In this document: piece by piece, positions 41,374 through 51,096 of the stretch | Layout of the letters: each line of letters begins with the position of its first letter | How positions within the stretch are numbered: the first letter of the stretch is position 1 | Assembly (NCBI GenBank): GCA_022827685.1 | Contig: JAJEIH010000001.1 | Location: forward strand, 1-61,273 | Direction: 5' to 3' | Source: Alphaproteobacteria bacterium | GTDB taxonomy: Bacteria > Pseudomonadota > Alphaproteobacteria > Bin95 | Length of the DNA: 61,273 bases | Notes under the pieces: model-generated | Told to the model about the DNA's origin: nothing | Seen by the model: the letters and a program-made list of their open reading frames with translations, nothing else | Databases searched by the model: none | Program-made: the position numbers and the translations under genes

Positions 41374-42753
41374 CTATTCCCCGTAGCGGCGGCGGAGCAT
41401 GGCCATTGCGCCCCGGATGAATTGCGCCTCGCCGCCGCGGGGCCGGCCGGGCCGGTTCTCGCGGTTCCAGGCCATCATGTCCACATGCGCCCAGGGAACG
41501 CCCGGCTCGATGAAGCGTTCCAGGAACAGCGCCGCCGTTATCGCGCCGGCGAGCGGCCCGTCGGACACATTGTTCATGTCCGCGACATCGCTGGAAAGCA
41601 GCTTGCGGTAGGGCTGGAAGAGCGGCATCCGCCAGACCGGATCCCGCTCCGCCTCGCATGCGTCCAGCAGCGCCGCGGCTGCGGCATCGTCATTGCAGAA
41701 GAGCGCCGGCAGGTCGGCGCCGAGCGCGGTCCGGGCGGCGCCCGTCAAGGTCGCGCAGTCGAGAATCAGGTCGGGCGACTCCGCGGAGGCCTCCGCCAGT
41801 GCATCGCAGAGGATGAGCCGGCCTTCGGCGTCCGTATTCCCGATCTCCACCGTCAGCCCCTTGCGCGTGCGGATCACGTCCATCGGTCGCATCGCATTGC
41901 CGGAAACGCTGTTCTCGACCGCGGGGATCATCAGCCTGAGCCGCACGGGCAGTCCTGCCGACATGACCATGTGCGCAAGCCCCAGCATGTTCGCCGCTCC
42001 GCCCATGTCCTTCTTCATCAGCCTCATGCCGGCCGGCGGCTTGAGATCGAGGCCGCCGCTGTCGAAACAGACGCCCTTGCCGACAAGCGTGAGTTTCGGC
42101 CGGTCGTCGTCTCCCCAGACGAGGTCGATCAGCCTCGGCGCGACCGAGGCGGCGCGGCCGACGGCGTGAACGGTCGGGTAATTCCGGGCGAGCAGCTCAT
42201 CGCCGACGATGGAGGAGACCTGCGCGCCGTGACGCTCGCCGAGTTCCCGAACGGCGGCTTCCAGCCGTTCCGGCCCCATATCGTTGGCGGGCGTATTGAT
42301 GAGGTCTCGCGCCAGCGCGTGCGCCTCGACCGTCGCCTGCGCCGCGTTCCGGTCCGCGTTTGCCGGCCAGAGAAGACTCGCATGGTTGCGGCTCTTGCTG
42401 CCGGAATATGCGTCGAAGGCGTAGCAGCCGAGTCCCCAGGCGGTCGCCGCCCGCGTCGCTGCCGCAGCGTCGAGATCGTTCTCGATCAGGAAAGCGCCGC
42501 TTTTCAGGCCGCGCGGCAAACTTCCGCAGGCCCACATGTCGCCGGGACTCTCGGCTCCCGCCAGAACACGCACAGCTTTTCCGTCCGGACCGGGAAGGGC
42601 CAGCGCGCTGCCGGCCTCCGCCTCGAAGCCGTTGGCGGCCACCCAGTTGCGCGAGGCCGGATCGGCGCTCTCCAGCCAGCCTTGCAGGCTTTCCTTGTCC
42701 ACAATCAGGACAGGCACGGCGTCGGGCGCATCGGACAGGAAGATGTCGGTCAC
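41374..42753 (-). CDS. Leucyl aminopeptidase family protein (M17)
   Basis: A 459-aa M17 metallopeptidase. VGKGVCFDSGGLDLKPPAGM carries the first metal ligands, MKKDMGGAANMLG the Lys and Asp, and GNTDAEGRLILCDAL the signature NTDAEGRL. The start is a GTG at 42753, chosen because AGGAGACC lies upstream and it excludes sequence overlapping UbiD. It trims N-terminal residues from peptides. The N-terminal domain is shorter and divergent from PepA. Confidence 0.9.
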   Translation of the reverse strand: MTDIFLSDAPDAVPVLIVDKESLQGWLESADPASRNWVAANGFEAEAGSALALPGPDGKAVRVLAGAESPGDMWACGSLPRGLKSGAFLIENDLDAAAATRAATAWGLGCYAFDAYSGSKSRNHASLLWPANADRNAAQATVEAHALARDLINTPANDMGPERLEAAVRELGERHGAQVSSIVGDELLARNYPTVHAVGRAASVAPRLIDLVWGDDDRPKLTLVGKGVCFDSGGLDLKPPAGMRLMKKDMGGAANMLGLAHMVMSAGLPVRLRLMIPAVENSVSGNAMRPMDVIRTRKGLTVEIGNTDAEGRLILCDALAEASAESPDLILDCATLTGAARTALGADLPALFCNDDAAAAALLDACEAERDPVWRMPLFQPYRKLLSSDVADMNNVSDGPLAGAITAALFLERFIEPGVPWAHVDMMAWNRENRPGRPRGGEAQFIRGAMAMLRRRYGE

Positions 42754-42790
42754 GGGTCGGGGGTCTCCTGTTGGCAATTCTGCCGCCGGT

Positions 42791-44164
42791 TCAGAAGTCG
42801 TAGCGTTCGTCGGTGAGCAGCGCGTCGAGGTCCGGGTCGTCCTCGCCGGGCACATGGACGACGGTGTAGGTGAAGTCGTCGCGGTCGAGCGGCATGGTGG
42901 CGTCGAGCCCGAGCTTGTCCGAGACGCCGTTGTCCGCGGAGGGGTCGAGCTTCGAGCCCTGGGCGCGCGGCACGACGAACAGGTCGCGCCCGGCCTGGAA
43001 GCGCGTCGCCACCGCCCATTCCACTGCCGTCGGGTCGTGGACATCGACATCCTCGTCCACCACCGTCACCTGCTTCACATCGGCATGGGCGGCGAAGGCG
43101 GCCATGATGACATTGCGCCCCTGGCCCTCCTGCGTCTTCCGCAGCTTGACATAGAGGTGGTAGCGGCACACGCCGCCGCGAGAGAGATGCACGTCGAGCA
43201 CGGTCGGGCAGGTGCGCTGCAGATGCGCCGCGATGGTGGCCTCGCGCGGAATGGCGCCCAGCAGCAGGTGCTCCATCGCCGCCGGCACGATGGTGTGGAA
43301 GACGGGCCTCGCGCGCGTCGTGACCGCCTGCACCTCGATGGCCGGGTGCTCGCCGGCCGGCCCGTAATATTGCGGGAACTCGCCGAACGGCCCTTCGGTC
43401 TCGCGCACGCCCGGCAGCAGGCGCCCCTCGATGACGATCTCGGCGCCGGCGGGCACGCGCACATCGTTGGTCGCGCATTTCACCACTTCCAGCGGCGCGC
43501 CGTGCAGCGCGCCCGCCACCTCCAGCTCGTCATGGTCGATCGGCAGGATCGCCTGGCTGGCGAGCAGGGTCAGCGGGTCCACGCCGACCGCGACGGCCAC
43601 CTCCAGCGGCTCCCCGGCCGACTCGGCGGCGGCGAAGAAATGATGCAGGTCCCGCGGCAGGATCAGGATGCCCATACGCCTCGGCCCCGTGATCTGGAGG
43701 CGGTTGATCGAGACGTTCTGGATGCCGGTCCCCGGGTTGCGCGCAATCACCAGCCCCGCCGAGATATAGGCCCCGGCGTCGAGCGCATTGTGCTTCGGGA
43801 TCGGAAGCGCGGCGGTGAGGTCGGGGCTGCGGTCGATGCGTTCCTGGCACGCGCCGTCGGCCACCTCCCGCCAGGGAAGCGGCTGCTCGGCCGCGGCGCG
43901 GAAGCGGTCGAGCACCGCGCCGGGCTCGACGCCCATAGCCTCGGCAATCCAGTCCCGGTCCGAAACGAGGCCCGAAACCACCGGTATCTCGTGGCGGCGG
44001 CCGTCGAGACCCAGCGGCTCGGGGAAGAGCACCGCCTTGCGCGCGTCCCACCGTTTGGCGAGCGCGGCGAGGGTGAAGTCAAGCGAGACGCCCGGCCGGG
44101 CGACGGCGAGCCGGTCCGTGGCCTGCAGCCGGTCGAGCCAGGAACGGAGGGTGCGGTAGGTCAT
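42791..44164 (-). CDS. UbiD-family decarboxylase
   Basis: A 457-aa UbiD-type (de)carboxylase using prenylated FMN. Residues near 165-180 (IQNVSINRLQITGPRRMGI) and the catalytic region GVRETEGPFGEFPQYYG (near 268) are characteristic. The substrate may be ubiquinone precursor or an aromatic/unsaturated acid; neighbours (aminopeptidase, HpcH-like lyase) do not decide. UbiX, which makes the cofactor, is not in the window. Confidence 0.9.
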   Translation of the reverse strand: MTYRTLRSWLDRLQATDRLAVARPGVSLDFTLAALAKRWDARKAVLFPEPLGLDGRRHEIPVVSGLVSDRDWIAEAMGVEPGAVLDRFRAAAEQPLPWREVADGACQERIDRSPDLTAALPIPKHNALDAGAYISAGLVIARNPGTGIQNVSINRLQITGPRRMGILILPRDLHHFFAAAESAGEPLEVAVAVGVDPLTLLASQAILPIDHDELEVAGALHGAPLEVVKCATNDVRVPAGAEIVIEGRLLPGVRETEGPFGEFPQYYGPAGEHPAIEVQAVTTRARPVFHTIVPAAMEHLLLGAIPREATIAAHLQRTCPTVLDVHLSRGGVCRYHLYVKLRKTQEGQGRNVIMAAFAAHADVKQVTVVDEDVDVHDPTAVEWAVATRFQAGRDLFVVPRAQGSKLDPSADNGVSDKLGLDATMPLDRDDFTYTVVHVPGEDDPDLDALLTDERYDF

Positions 44165-44234
44165 GCGGAAAGGCGTCCTTCAACCGGATTGCGAATGGTA
44201 GCCGACAACGGCGCCATTGCGCTCGCACACGGAC

Positions 44235-45110
44235 TCAGCCCCGGCGCGCGGCGACGGCATCGGCGAGCGCCATCGTCCGCCTCGCCATTTCGACATGCAG
44301 GGTCTCGATGAGCCGCCCGTCCACCACGGTGACGCCCTGGCCGGCCGCCTCCGCCTCGGCATGGGCGGCGATGATCCGCTCCGCCTCGGCAAGGGCGTCG
44401 GGACCCGGTGAGAAGGCGGCGTTGCAAGGGCCGACCTGTTTCGGGTGGATCAGCGTCTTGCCGTCGAAGCCGAGTTCGACCCCCTGCCGGCAGGCCGCGG
44501 CGAAGCCCTCGTCGTCGGCGAGGTCGAGATGGACCCCATCGAGGACCGCGAGCCCGTGGGCGCGCGCCGCCAGCAGGCAAAGGCCGAGCCCGGTGATGAA
44601 GGGCAGCCGGTCCGGCGTGTGGGCGGCGCCAAGCTCCCTGGCGAGGTCGGACGTGCCCATGACCAGGGCGGCGAGGCGGTGCCCGGCTCCGGCGATGGCG
44701 TCCGCGCGGAGCATGGCGAGCGGCGTTTCCATCATGGCCCAGACGGCCATTCCGGCAGGAGCGCCATGCCGTTCGAGCAGGGCGGCAGCCTGGCGAACGG
44801 TCGCCTCGCTCTCGACCTTCGCCAGCAGCGCCGCATCCGCGCCCGACCCGGCTATGGCCGCAAGGTCGTCATGTCCCCAGGGCGTGTCGAGGCCGTTGGC
44901 GCGAATGACGATCTCGCGCGGCCCGTAGGCGCCCGAGCGCGCCGCCGCCACCGCCTGCGCGCGGGCCGTTTCCTTCGCATCGGGGCTGACGGCGTCTTCG
45001 AGGTCGAAGATCAGCACGTCGGCCGGCAGCGTCTTCGCCTTCTCCAGCGCGCCGGCGCGCGAGGCGGGCATGTAGAGGGCGCTGCGGCGCGGCTTGACGG
45101 CTTGGGGCAT
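44235..45110 (-). CDS. HpcH/HpaI aldolase-family CoA ester lyase
   Basis: A 291-aa CitE/malyl-CoA-lyase-like TIM barrel. RRSALYMPASRAGALEKA (residues 8-25) is the typical start, LIFDLEDAVSPDAKETAR holds the magnesium-binding Glu/Asp, and DGKTLIHPKQVGPCNAAFSP the late CoA-site motif. It likely splits or joins acyl-CoA esters such as malyl- or citramalyl-CoA. The ATG at 45110 matches family starts, with AAGGA upstream. It is divergent from pdxY. Confidence 0.9.
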   Translation of the reverse strand: MPQAVKPRRSALYMPASRAGALEKAKTLPADVLIFDLEDAVSPDAKETARAQAVAAARSGAYGPREIVIRANGLDTPWGHDDLAAIAGSGADAALLAKVESEATVRQAAALLERHGAPAGMAVWAMMETPLAMLRADAIAGAGHRLAALVMGTSDLARELGAAHTPDRLPFITGLGLCLLAARAHGLAVLDGVHLDLADDEGFAAACRQGVELGFDGKTLIHPKQVGPCNAAFSPGPDALAEAERIIAAHAEAEAAGQGVTVVDGRLIETLHVEMARRTMALADAVAARRG

Positions 45111-45159
45111 GAAGGCGGATTCCTTGTGCGGGCGAGTCGTCGGCAACGGGGCGGACATC

Positions 45160-45960
45160 ATGCACATTCTATCGATCCAGTCCTCGGTGGCGCGCGGTTT
45201 CGTCGGCAACCGCACGGCCGTGTTCGTGCTCCAGCGCCTCGGCCACCAGGTCACCTGCATCGACACGGTCGCCTATTCCAACCATCCCGCCCATGGCGGC
45301 TTCCGGGGCGAGGTGCATCCGGCCGGGAGCATCGACCGCATTGTGAGCGGGCTGGAGGAACGCGGTTTCCTGGAGGACATCGATCTCGTCCTTTCCGGCT
45401 ATCTGGGCTCGGCCGCCAATGCGGAGGCGGTGGCGCGGGCGGTGGACCGCGTGGGCGCGCCCTACCTGCTCGACCCGGTGATGGGCGACGATCCGAAGGG
45501 ATTGTTCGTGGCTCCCGACCTGCCCGATGCGATCCGGCGCAAACTCCTGCCGAGGGCGGCGGCGGCAACGCCCAACCGTTTCGAGCTTTCCCTGCTCGGG
45601 GAGCGCGAGGTGGACGGGCCGGCGCGCGCCGCCGAGGTTTCCGCCGCGCTCGGGCCTTCCCTCGTCGTGGCGACAAGCGTGCCGGCGGGGGAGGGGCGCA
45701 TCGCCTGCGTCGGCGTATCGGAAGGGAAGGCCAGGCAGGCCGTCGTGCCGCGGATCGCGCATCCGGGTTACGGGGCGGGCGACCTGTTCGCCGCTCTGCT
45801 TGCGGCCCGGTGGCGGGACGGCTGGGCGGAGGCCATGGCGCTCGCCGCCGGCACCGTTCACGCCACTATAGCCCGCTCGCCCGGGCGCGACCTCGATATC
45901 GTGGGGGCGCAGGCCCTCTTCGCCGACCCGCCGCCTCCGCCGCCGCTGGAGGCGGTCTGA
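45160..45960 (+). CDS. pdxY: Pyridoxal kinase
   Basis: A 266-aa ribokinase-fold kinase that phosphorylates pyridoxal in vitamin B6 salvage. ILSIQSSVARGFVGNRTAVFVLQRLG is the pyridoxal-kinase start; YLLDPVMGDDPKGLFV, ATPNRFELSLL and GYGAGDLFAALLAA (catalytic Asp in GAGD) follow. It could be called PdxK or PdxY; PdxY fits better by length. The poly-Pro near the end is an ordinary tail. Confidence 0.92.
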   Translation: MHILSIQSSVARGFVGNRTAVFVLQRLGHQVTCIDTVAYSNHPAHGGFRGEVHPAGSIDRIVSGLEERGFLEDIDLVLSGYLGSAANAEAVARAVDRVGAPYLLDPVMGDDPKGLFVAPDLPDAIRRKLLPRAAAATPNRFELSLLGEREVDGPARAAEVSAALGPSLVVATSVPAGEGRIACVGVSEGKARQAVVPRIAHPGYGAGDLFAALLAARWRDGWAEAMALAAGTVHATIARSPGRDLDIVGAQALFADPPPPPPLEAV

Positions 45961-46043
45961 CGCCGCGTGCCGGGCCCCGGAACCGGCAAGCCTTGGCCGG
46001 AGTCGGGCAGAGGGGGTGCGGCAAGGCTGCAGGGACCAGCCGG

Positions 46044-46430
46044 GAATGTCATGGAATGTCATGTTCCGTCATGAGGCCCGGCGGGTCTCCCCTGCGATGT
46101 GTCATGAGATGTCATGATTGGCATGCGTAGCGCGCATATCCCACGGCCTGTTCGGGCATGGGCTGCGGGCATTCCATCCGGTTTCGGCATGAGTTCCTCC
46201 TCTCGCCCCGGCTTCGATCCATTCCCTGTCCCGCCGGTTCGTCCGAACGGCGGGACCCTGATTCGCGCGTATCCTGCGCGGGCGCCTGTGCGCGTGCCGG
46301 CGCGCGTTTCGCGGCGGCGCGGTTTGCGCGCCTGATTGCGCCCGCGCGCCCGCCCGCGCGAGGGCAAGACGCGGGACACACCTATCCCGTCCGTTTCTCA
46401 ACGGTCTTTTTCGCGCCGGCGCCGGCGCGC
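46044..46430 (-). repeat. Dispersed repeat, right copy (inverted)
   Basis: Reverse-complement match to 29028-29395, with the same order of blocks, including the TCCCGCCG/CCGGCGGGA stem with a different loop. GTCATG motifs recur every 10 bp at 46048, 46058 and 46068, and again at 46101 and 46111. An AT-rich stretch (46475-46525) flanks it on the outer side, as 28912-28985 does for the left copy. The gap 45961-46504 has no recognisable gene. Confidence 0.8.
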
Positions 46431-46504
46431 AGGACGAAGCGGCGTCCGGACGCCGCCCCTTCAGCCCAATATAGCTCATGTTCTCTATAAATCCACTAAT
46501 TTAA

Positions 46505-46744
46505 GAATTATTACAAAAATTTAATGAACAACATGCCTCTTCGGGTCGCGGGCCCGATCCGGCCGCCGCCGGGATGGTGGCCGCCAAGGCCGGGATCGGC
46601 GTGATGGTGCTGAATGCCGCCCGGTTTCTCGCCACCGACATCGTCTTTCCCGGTATTATCGTCATCGGCGCCGTGGCGTTTGTCTTCGACCTCATCATGC
46701 GCCGGATCGAACGGTCTCTCGTCCCCTGGAAGGGCAAGGTATGA
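46505..46744 (+). pseudogene. ABC transporter permease, C-terminal remnant
   Basis: An open frame without a start codon ends in AGMVAAKAGIGVMVLNAARF and then FPGIIVIGAVAFVFDLIMRR, closing with ERSLVPWKGKV. This is the typical end of TauC/SsuC-type permeases (last membrane segment and tail). About 200 upstream residues are missing and replaced by AT-rich DNA next to the dispersed repeat. The stop overlaps the next gene's ATG (ATGA), showing that the two once formed an operon. Confidence 0.85.
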
Positions 46745-47454
46745 AGCTGCTTGTTTTCCAGCATGTGGAATGCGAACACCCCGGCTCGCTGCGCCGGCTT
46801 CTGGCCCGGGACGGCGTCCACTGGGACGCGGTCGAGCTTGACCGGGGCGAGGCCATTCCCGACCTTGACGGCTATGACGCCCTTTGGGTCATGGGCGGCC
46901 CGATGGATGTCTGGGATATCGAGGACAACCCCTGGCTGGTGGCCGAGAAAGCGGCAATCCGCCAATGGGTGCGCGGGATGGGAAAGCCGTTTCTCGGCAT
47001 CTGCCTCGGCCACCAGTTGCTGGCGGACGCCCTTGGCGGCACCTGCGGCCCCCAGGCGCCGCCGGAGATCGGCATTCTGGACATCGAACTGACGGAGGAC
47101 GGGCGCAACGACCCGCTGATGAGGGGATTGCCGGCCAGGCAGAAATGTCTGCAGTGGCACGGCGTCCGGGTCGCCCAGGCTCCCGAGGGCGCCGCGGTTC
47201 TCGCGCGGTCCCCGCTATGCGCGATCCAGGCCATGCGGGTGAACGGGAACGCCTGGTCGATGCAGTACCATGTCGAGGTCGAGCCGGACACGGTGGAGAA
47301 CTGGGCCACGATTCCCGACTATCTGGAGGACCTGATCGCCGTCATGGGCGAAAACGGCGTCGCCGAGTTGCGCGCGGAAGCCGAGCGGGAAATGTCCGGC
47401 TTCCTGAGCGCCTCGGCCACCCTCTACGAGAACTTCATGGCGGCGGCGCGGTAG
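46741..47454 (+). CDS. Class I glutamine amidotransferase-like protein
   Basis: A 237-aa protein. The nucleophile is in FLGICLGHQLLADALGG (Cys near residue 84), the His in WSMQYHVEVEP with Glu in the same block. Stand-alone proteins of this GMP-synthase-like type act on small molecules or peptides. It was coupled to the lost permease gene, which hints at use of an imported substrate. It may have lost its original promoter; the AT-rich DNA at 46480-46525 could supply one. Confidence 0.88.
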   Translation: MKLLVFQHVECEHPGSLRRLLARDGVHWDAVELDRGEAIPDLDGYDALWVMGGPMDVWDIEDNPWLVAEKAAIRQWVRGMGKPFLGICLGHQLLADALGGTCGPQAPPEIGILDIELTEDGRNDPLMRGLPARQKCLQWHGVRVAQAPEGAAVLARSPLCAIQAMRVNGNAWSMQYHVEVEPDTVENWATIPDYLEDLIAVMGENGVAELRAEAEREMSGFLSASATLYENFMAAAR

Positions 47455-47472
47455 AGCAGGGCCCGTCGCCGG

Positions 47473-48285
47473 TCACACCGGGCGGTCGCCCTCCAGGATG
47501 ATGCGCCAGAGCGTCCGGGGGTGCCGACGGTCGTAGTCACCATGGGCGCGGTGCATCGCGGCCCGGTTGTCGCAGACCACCATGTCGCCCTGCCGCCAGC
47601 TGTGGCGATAGACGACGTCGTCCCGGATCGTGCGGTCCAGCAGGTCCTGCATGAGCGTCTGCGAGTCCTCGGGTGTCATGCCCTCGATGTAGTGCGCCTT
47701 GGAGATGTGGAAATAGAGGGCCTTCGAACCGTGCTCGGGATGAGTGCGCATCATCGGGTGGACGACGGGGATGTCGTATTTCTCCAGGTCTTCATCCAGC
47801 GTCTGCGCCGCAAGGTGCCGGTCGATTCTGTTGACCGTCCGGAGTTTCGACAGGCGCTGCTGCTCCTCGCCGTCGAGACCGTCCCAGGCCGCGCGCATGT
47901 TCGCGAAGCTGGTGTCGCCGCCTTGCGGAGGGATTTCCACGCCGTAGAGGATGGTCGCCTTGGGCGGACGCTCGCGGTTGGTGTGGTCCGTATGCCAGAG
48001 TTCGGCGGGACGCTGGCCGTTGCGGTGCCAGATGCGCCCGATCATCGGCTGGTCCGGCATGTTGTGCTGGCTGAAATGCTGCGCCATCGGCTCGCCGAGC
48101 TGCGAGCAGGCCGCCAGATACTCGGCGGGCGTGAAGTCCTGGCCGCGGAACACCAGCACGATATGCTCGGCGAGCGCGGCGGCCACCGCGGCCCGGTCCT
48201 CCGCAGACAATGCCTCCCGGAGGTCGAGGCCGCAGATTTCCGCGCCGAGCGACGGATGCAGCGGCCGGGGTGTCGGGACGGTCAC
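47473..48285 (-). CDS. TauD/TfdA-family dioxygenase
   Basis: A 270-aa Fe(II)/2-oxoglutarate dioxygenase. The iron ligands are HTD in AELWHTDHTNRERPP (near residue 98) and the late His in RAAMHRAHGDYDR (near 247); the 2-oxoglutarate Arg is in HPRTLWRIILEG. Substrates in the family include taurine, sulfonates and 2,4-D; here it is unknown, though its opposed neighbour is the remnant of a TauC-like permease. It differs from the second TauD at 56514. Confidence 0.9.
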   Translation of the reverse strand: MTVPTPRPLHPSLGAEICGLDLREALSAEDRAAVAAALAEHIVLVFRGQDFTPAEYLAACSQLGEPMAQHFSQHNMPDQPMIGRIWHRNGQRPAELWHTDHTNRERPPKATILYGVEIPPQGGDTSFANMRAAWDGLDGEEQQRLSKLRTVNRIDRHLAAQTLDEDLEKYDIPVVHPMMRTHPEHGSKALYFHISKAHYIEGMTPEDSQTLMQDLLDRTIRDDVVYRHSWRQGDMVVCDNRAAMHRAHGDYDRRHPRTLWRIILEGDRPV

Positions 48286-48347
48286 TGCAGCCTCGCCGCT
48301 GCCGGTCTGCGCTGCCGAACGGCTCCGAATTGGAAAGCCATGCCCCC

Positions 48348-48599
48348 TCAGCCGCCTATGCCGACCGTCTTGACGATGGCGAATGTAAGCCCGGCATTGG
48401 CGAACACAATGCCGATTGCGGCCTTGAGCATGTCGGCGCGCAATTTCTCAGCCGCCACCTCAACGTCGGCTTTCGTCGCAACGGTGTCCGCCATCGCGCC
48501 GCCTACCGCATCGGCGACTGCTTCGGCCTTGTCGCGTTCAAAGCCTGCGTCGGTCAGCTTCCTGACGATGGAGAGCGTATCGAGCGCGGCTGCCGACAT
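48348..48599 (-). CDS. DUF1640-like coiled-coil membrane protein
   Basis: An 83-aa protein. An N-terminal helix with AALDTLSIVRKLTDAGFERDKAEA matches the DUF1640/CCDC90 start; a short coiled coil (TKADVEVAAEKLRADMLKA) leads to one membrane segment (IGIVFANAGLTFAIVKTVG). Eukaryotic relatives include the mitochondrial calcium-uniporter regulator MCUR1. The bacterial function is unknown. Confidence 0.8.
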   Translation of the reverse strand: MSAAALDTLSIVRKLTDAGFERDKAEAVADAVGGAMADTVATKADVEVAAEKLRADMLKAAIGIVFANAGLTFAIVKTVGIGG

Positions 48600-48697
48600 G
48601 GCGGTTCATCCCTTTCGCTGCCGGACACCGGGACGATACCGCATTCCAGCTTCTTTCGCGAGCACGGGCCAAGGCTTCTCGCAGACATTCGGCAGAA

Positions 48698-49936
48698 TTA
48701 CTCCGCGGCCTGGGCGGCGCGGGGCGGCCAATCGACCTGCCGGCGCATTTCCAGCCGCGCGATCTGCTGGCGATGCACCTCGTCCGGCCCGTCGGCGAAG
48801 CGCAGCGCGCGCATCCGCGACCACATGAAGGACAGCTTGAACGCCTGGCTCATCGCCCCGCCGCCATGGGCCTGCATGGCGTCGTCGATGACCTGCAGCG
48901 CCATGTTCGGCGCCGCCACCTTGATCATCGCGATTTCCTGCCGCGCGGCCTTGTTGCCGACCGTGTCCATCATGTAGGCGGCCTTGAGCGTCAGCAGGCG
49001 GCACATCTCGATATTGATGCGGGCATCGGCCACCCGCTCGCGGAAATTGTCGCGGTCGCCGACGGGCGTGCCCCAGGTCACCCGCTCGGTGCCGCGCCGG
49101 CACATCATCTCCAGCGCGCGCTCGGCCACGCCGATGATCCGCATGCAGTGGTGGATGCGGCCGGGACCGAGACGGCCCTGCGCGATCTCGAAGCCGCGGC
49201 CCTCGCCGAGCAGCATGTTCGAGGCCGGCACGCGCACATCCTTGAAATCGACCTCGCCATGGCCGTGCGGCGCGTCGTCGAAGCCCATCACGTTGAGCAT
49301 CCGCACGACCTCGATGCCCGGCGTGTCGGTCGGCACCAGGATCATGGACTGCTGGTTGTAGCGCGGGCCCGCCGGGTCGTTCTTGCCCATGAAGATCAGG
49401 ATCTTGCAGCGCGGGTCGCCGATGCCGGACGTCCACCATTTGCGCCCGTTGATGACATACTCGTCGCCGTCGCGCTCGATCCGGCTCTCGATATTGGTGG
49501 CGTCGGAGGAGGCGACGCGCGGCTCCGTCATGGCGAAGGCGGAGCGGATTTCGCCCGCCAGCAGCGGGTCCAGCCACTGCTTCTTCTGCTCCGGCGTGCC
49601 GTAACGCTCCAGCACTTCCATGTTGCCGGTGTCGGGAGCCGAGCAGTTGAAGACCTCCGGCGCCCAGTTGATCCGCCCCATGACCTCGCAGACCGGCGCG
49701 TATTCGAGGTTGGTGAGCCCGCCGCCGAGTTCGCTCTCCGGCAGGAACAGGTTCCAGAGACCCTCCTCGCGCGCCTTCTCCTTCAGCTCCTCCAGGACCG
49801 GGATGACCTTCCAGCGGTTGTCGCCCTCGTCCAGCTGCTCGTAATAGACCTCCTCGTTCGGATAGACGTAGCGGTCCATGAAGTCCTGGACGCGGCCGAC
49901 CAGTTCCTTGGTCCGGTCGTTGTATTCGAAGTCCAT
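48698..49936 (-). CDS. Acyl-CoA dehydrogenase
   Basis: A 412-aa flavoenzyme of the ACAD family. [20 protein letters not shown] (near residue 135) and [19 protein letters not shown] form the FAD/substrate middle domain; [22 protein letters not shown] and [18 protein letters not shown] belong to the C-terminal helical domain. The last motif places the active site near the AHGG loop, as in ACAD10/11-like enzymes. The substrate chain is not known. It stands alone on its strand. Confidence 0.92.
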   Translation of the reverse strand: MDFEYNDRTKELVGRVQDFMDRYVYPNEEVYYEQLDEGDNRWKVIPVLEELKEKAREEGLWNLFLPESELGGGLTNLEYAPVCEVMGRINWAPEVFNCSAPDTGNMEVLERYGTPEQKKQWLDPLLAGEIRSAFAMTEPRVASSDATNIESRIERDGDEYVINGRKWWTSGIGDPRCKILIFMGKNDPAGPRYNQQSMILVPTDTPGIEVVRMLNVMGFDDAPHGHGEVDFKDVRVPASNMLLGEGRGFEIAQGRLGPGRIHHCMRIIGVAERALEMMCRRGTERVTWGTPVGDRDNFRERVADARINIEMCRLLTLKAAYMMDTVGNKAARQEIAMIKVAAPNMALQVIDDAMQAHGGGAMSQAFKLSFMWSRMRALRFADGPDEVHRQQIARLEMRRQVDWPPRAAQAAE

Positions 49937-50008
49937 CGGGTTCCCTCTCCGGAGTGTGCAATCTGCTCGTTCGACCCTAGCGCAAGACGAGGGCTGCCGG
50001 AAGCCGCG

Positions 50009-51019
50009 CTACGCCCTGCCGGCGAGTTCGCGCACGGTGGCGTAAAGCGCGTCCTCGACCGTAATGCCCTCTTCGGCCGTGCGGGCGCGGTTCGCAAGGC
50101 GCCGGTCGCCCGGCAGCCGCGCCTCGCCGTCGGCAAGCAGCCGTTCGAACAGCGCCTCGACATGCGCGGGGAAGCCGGGTCCGGCGAGCCGGGCCGGATC
50201 GATGGCGATGAAGGACTGGCAGGTGTTGGCGGGCCCGCCGTCATTGCTGTAGGCGGCCTTGCTTTCATAGCCGAAGAAGCCGCCGGAAAGTCCTCCGGTC
50301 ATCAGTTCCACCATGAGCGCGATCGCCGAGCCCTTGTAGCCGCCGAACGGCAGCTGCACGCCCTTCAGGATTTCCGAGGGATCGGTGGTGGGCTTGCCGT
50401 CCGGGCCGAGGCCGGCGCCGGGCGGCGCCTTATGGCCGTCCCGCGCGGCAATCTGGAGCTCCCCGCGCGCCGTCGCCGAGGACGCCTGGTCGAAGACCAT
50501 CGGCGCCCGGCCGCCGGCGCGCGGGCAGGCGAACGCCATAGGGTTGGTGCCGAACAGGGCCCTGGTGCCGCCCGCGGGCGCGACGAAGCTCTGCGAATTG
50601 ATAAAGGTGAACGCAACGAACCCCTCCTCGGCCAAAGGCTCGATATCCGGCCACAGGGCCGAGAAGTTGAGCGAGTTCCGGACCGTCATGCAGGCCACGC
50701 CCTGGGAACGGGTTTTCTCGGCCAGCAGGACACGCCCGCGCGCGATGGACAGCGGCGCGAGGCAGCGCCGTCCGTCTATGGCCACGAGGCCGGGTGCGGC
50801 ATCGACGATGTCAGGTTCCGCCTGCGGGTCCGCGCTGCCGCTCTGCACCGAGGCGATAAAGCCCGGCAGGCGGAAAAGGCCGTGGCTCTTGCAGCCGTCG
50901 GCCTCCGCGCGGGTGATGTGGTCGGCGGTCGCCTCCGCCTGGGCGCGGGAGACGCCCGCATTGGAAAAGGCGTCGAAGGCGAGTGCGCGGCATTCCTCAA
51001 GCGAAATTGTGGCGACCAT
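50009..51019 (-). CDS. Ldh-family (malate/lactate-type) dehydrogenase
   Basis: A 336-aa NAD(P)-dependent oxidoreductase of the YlbC/ComC/Mdh2 family. GCKSHGLFRLPGFI (near residue 43) supplies the catalytic His; LFGTNPMAFACPR, then LPFGGYKGSAIALMVELMTGGLSG are typical. Family members act on lactate, malate, ureidoglycolate or delta-1-piperideine-2-carboxylate; which one is unknown. GGAGGAAGATC precedes the ATG at 51019. It is divergent from the enoyl-CoA hydratase gene. Confidence 0.88.
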   Translation of the reverse strand: MVATISLEECRALAFDAFSNAGVSRAQAEATADHITRAEADGCKSHGLFRLPGFIASVQSGSADPQAEPDIVDAAPGLVAIDGRRCLAPLSIARGRVLLAEKTRSQGVACMTVRNSLNFSALWPDIEPLAEEGFVAFTFINSQSFVAPAGGTRALFGTNPMAFACPRAGGRAPMVFDQASSATARGELQIAARDGHKAPPGAGLGPDGKPTTDPSEILKGVQLPFGGYKGSAIALMVELMTGGLSGGFFGYESKAAYSNDGGPANTCQSFIAIDPARLAGPGFPAHVEALFERLLADGEARLPGDRRLANRARTAEEGITVEDALYATVRELAGRA

Positions 51020-51096
51020 ACCCGATCTTCCTCCATGCGATTGCGGAGCCGGTTCCGCAGCATAGACTTGGCGCTTCACGACGAGGAAGCCGCGAT

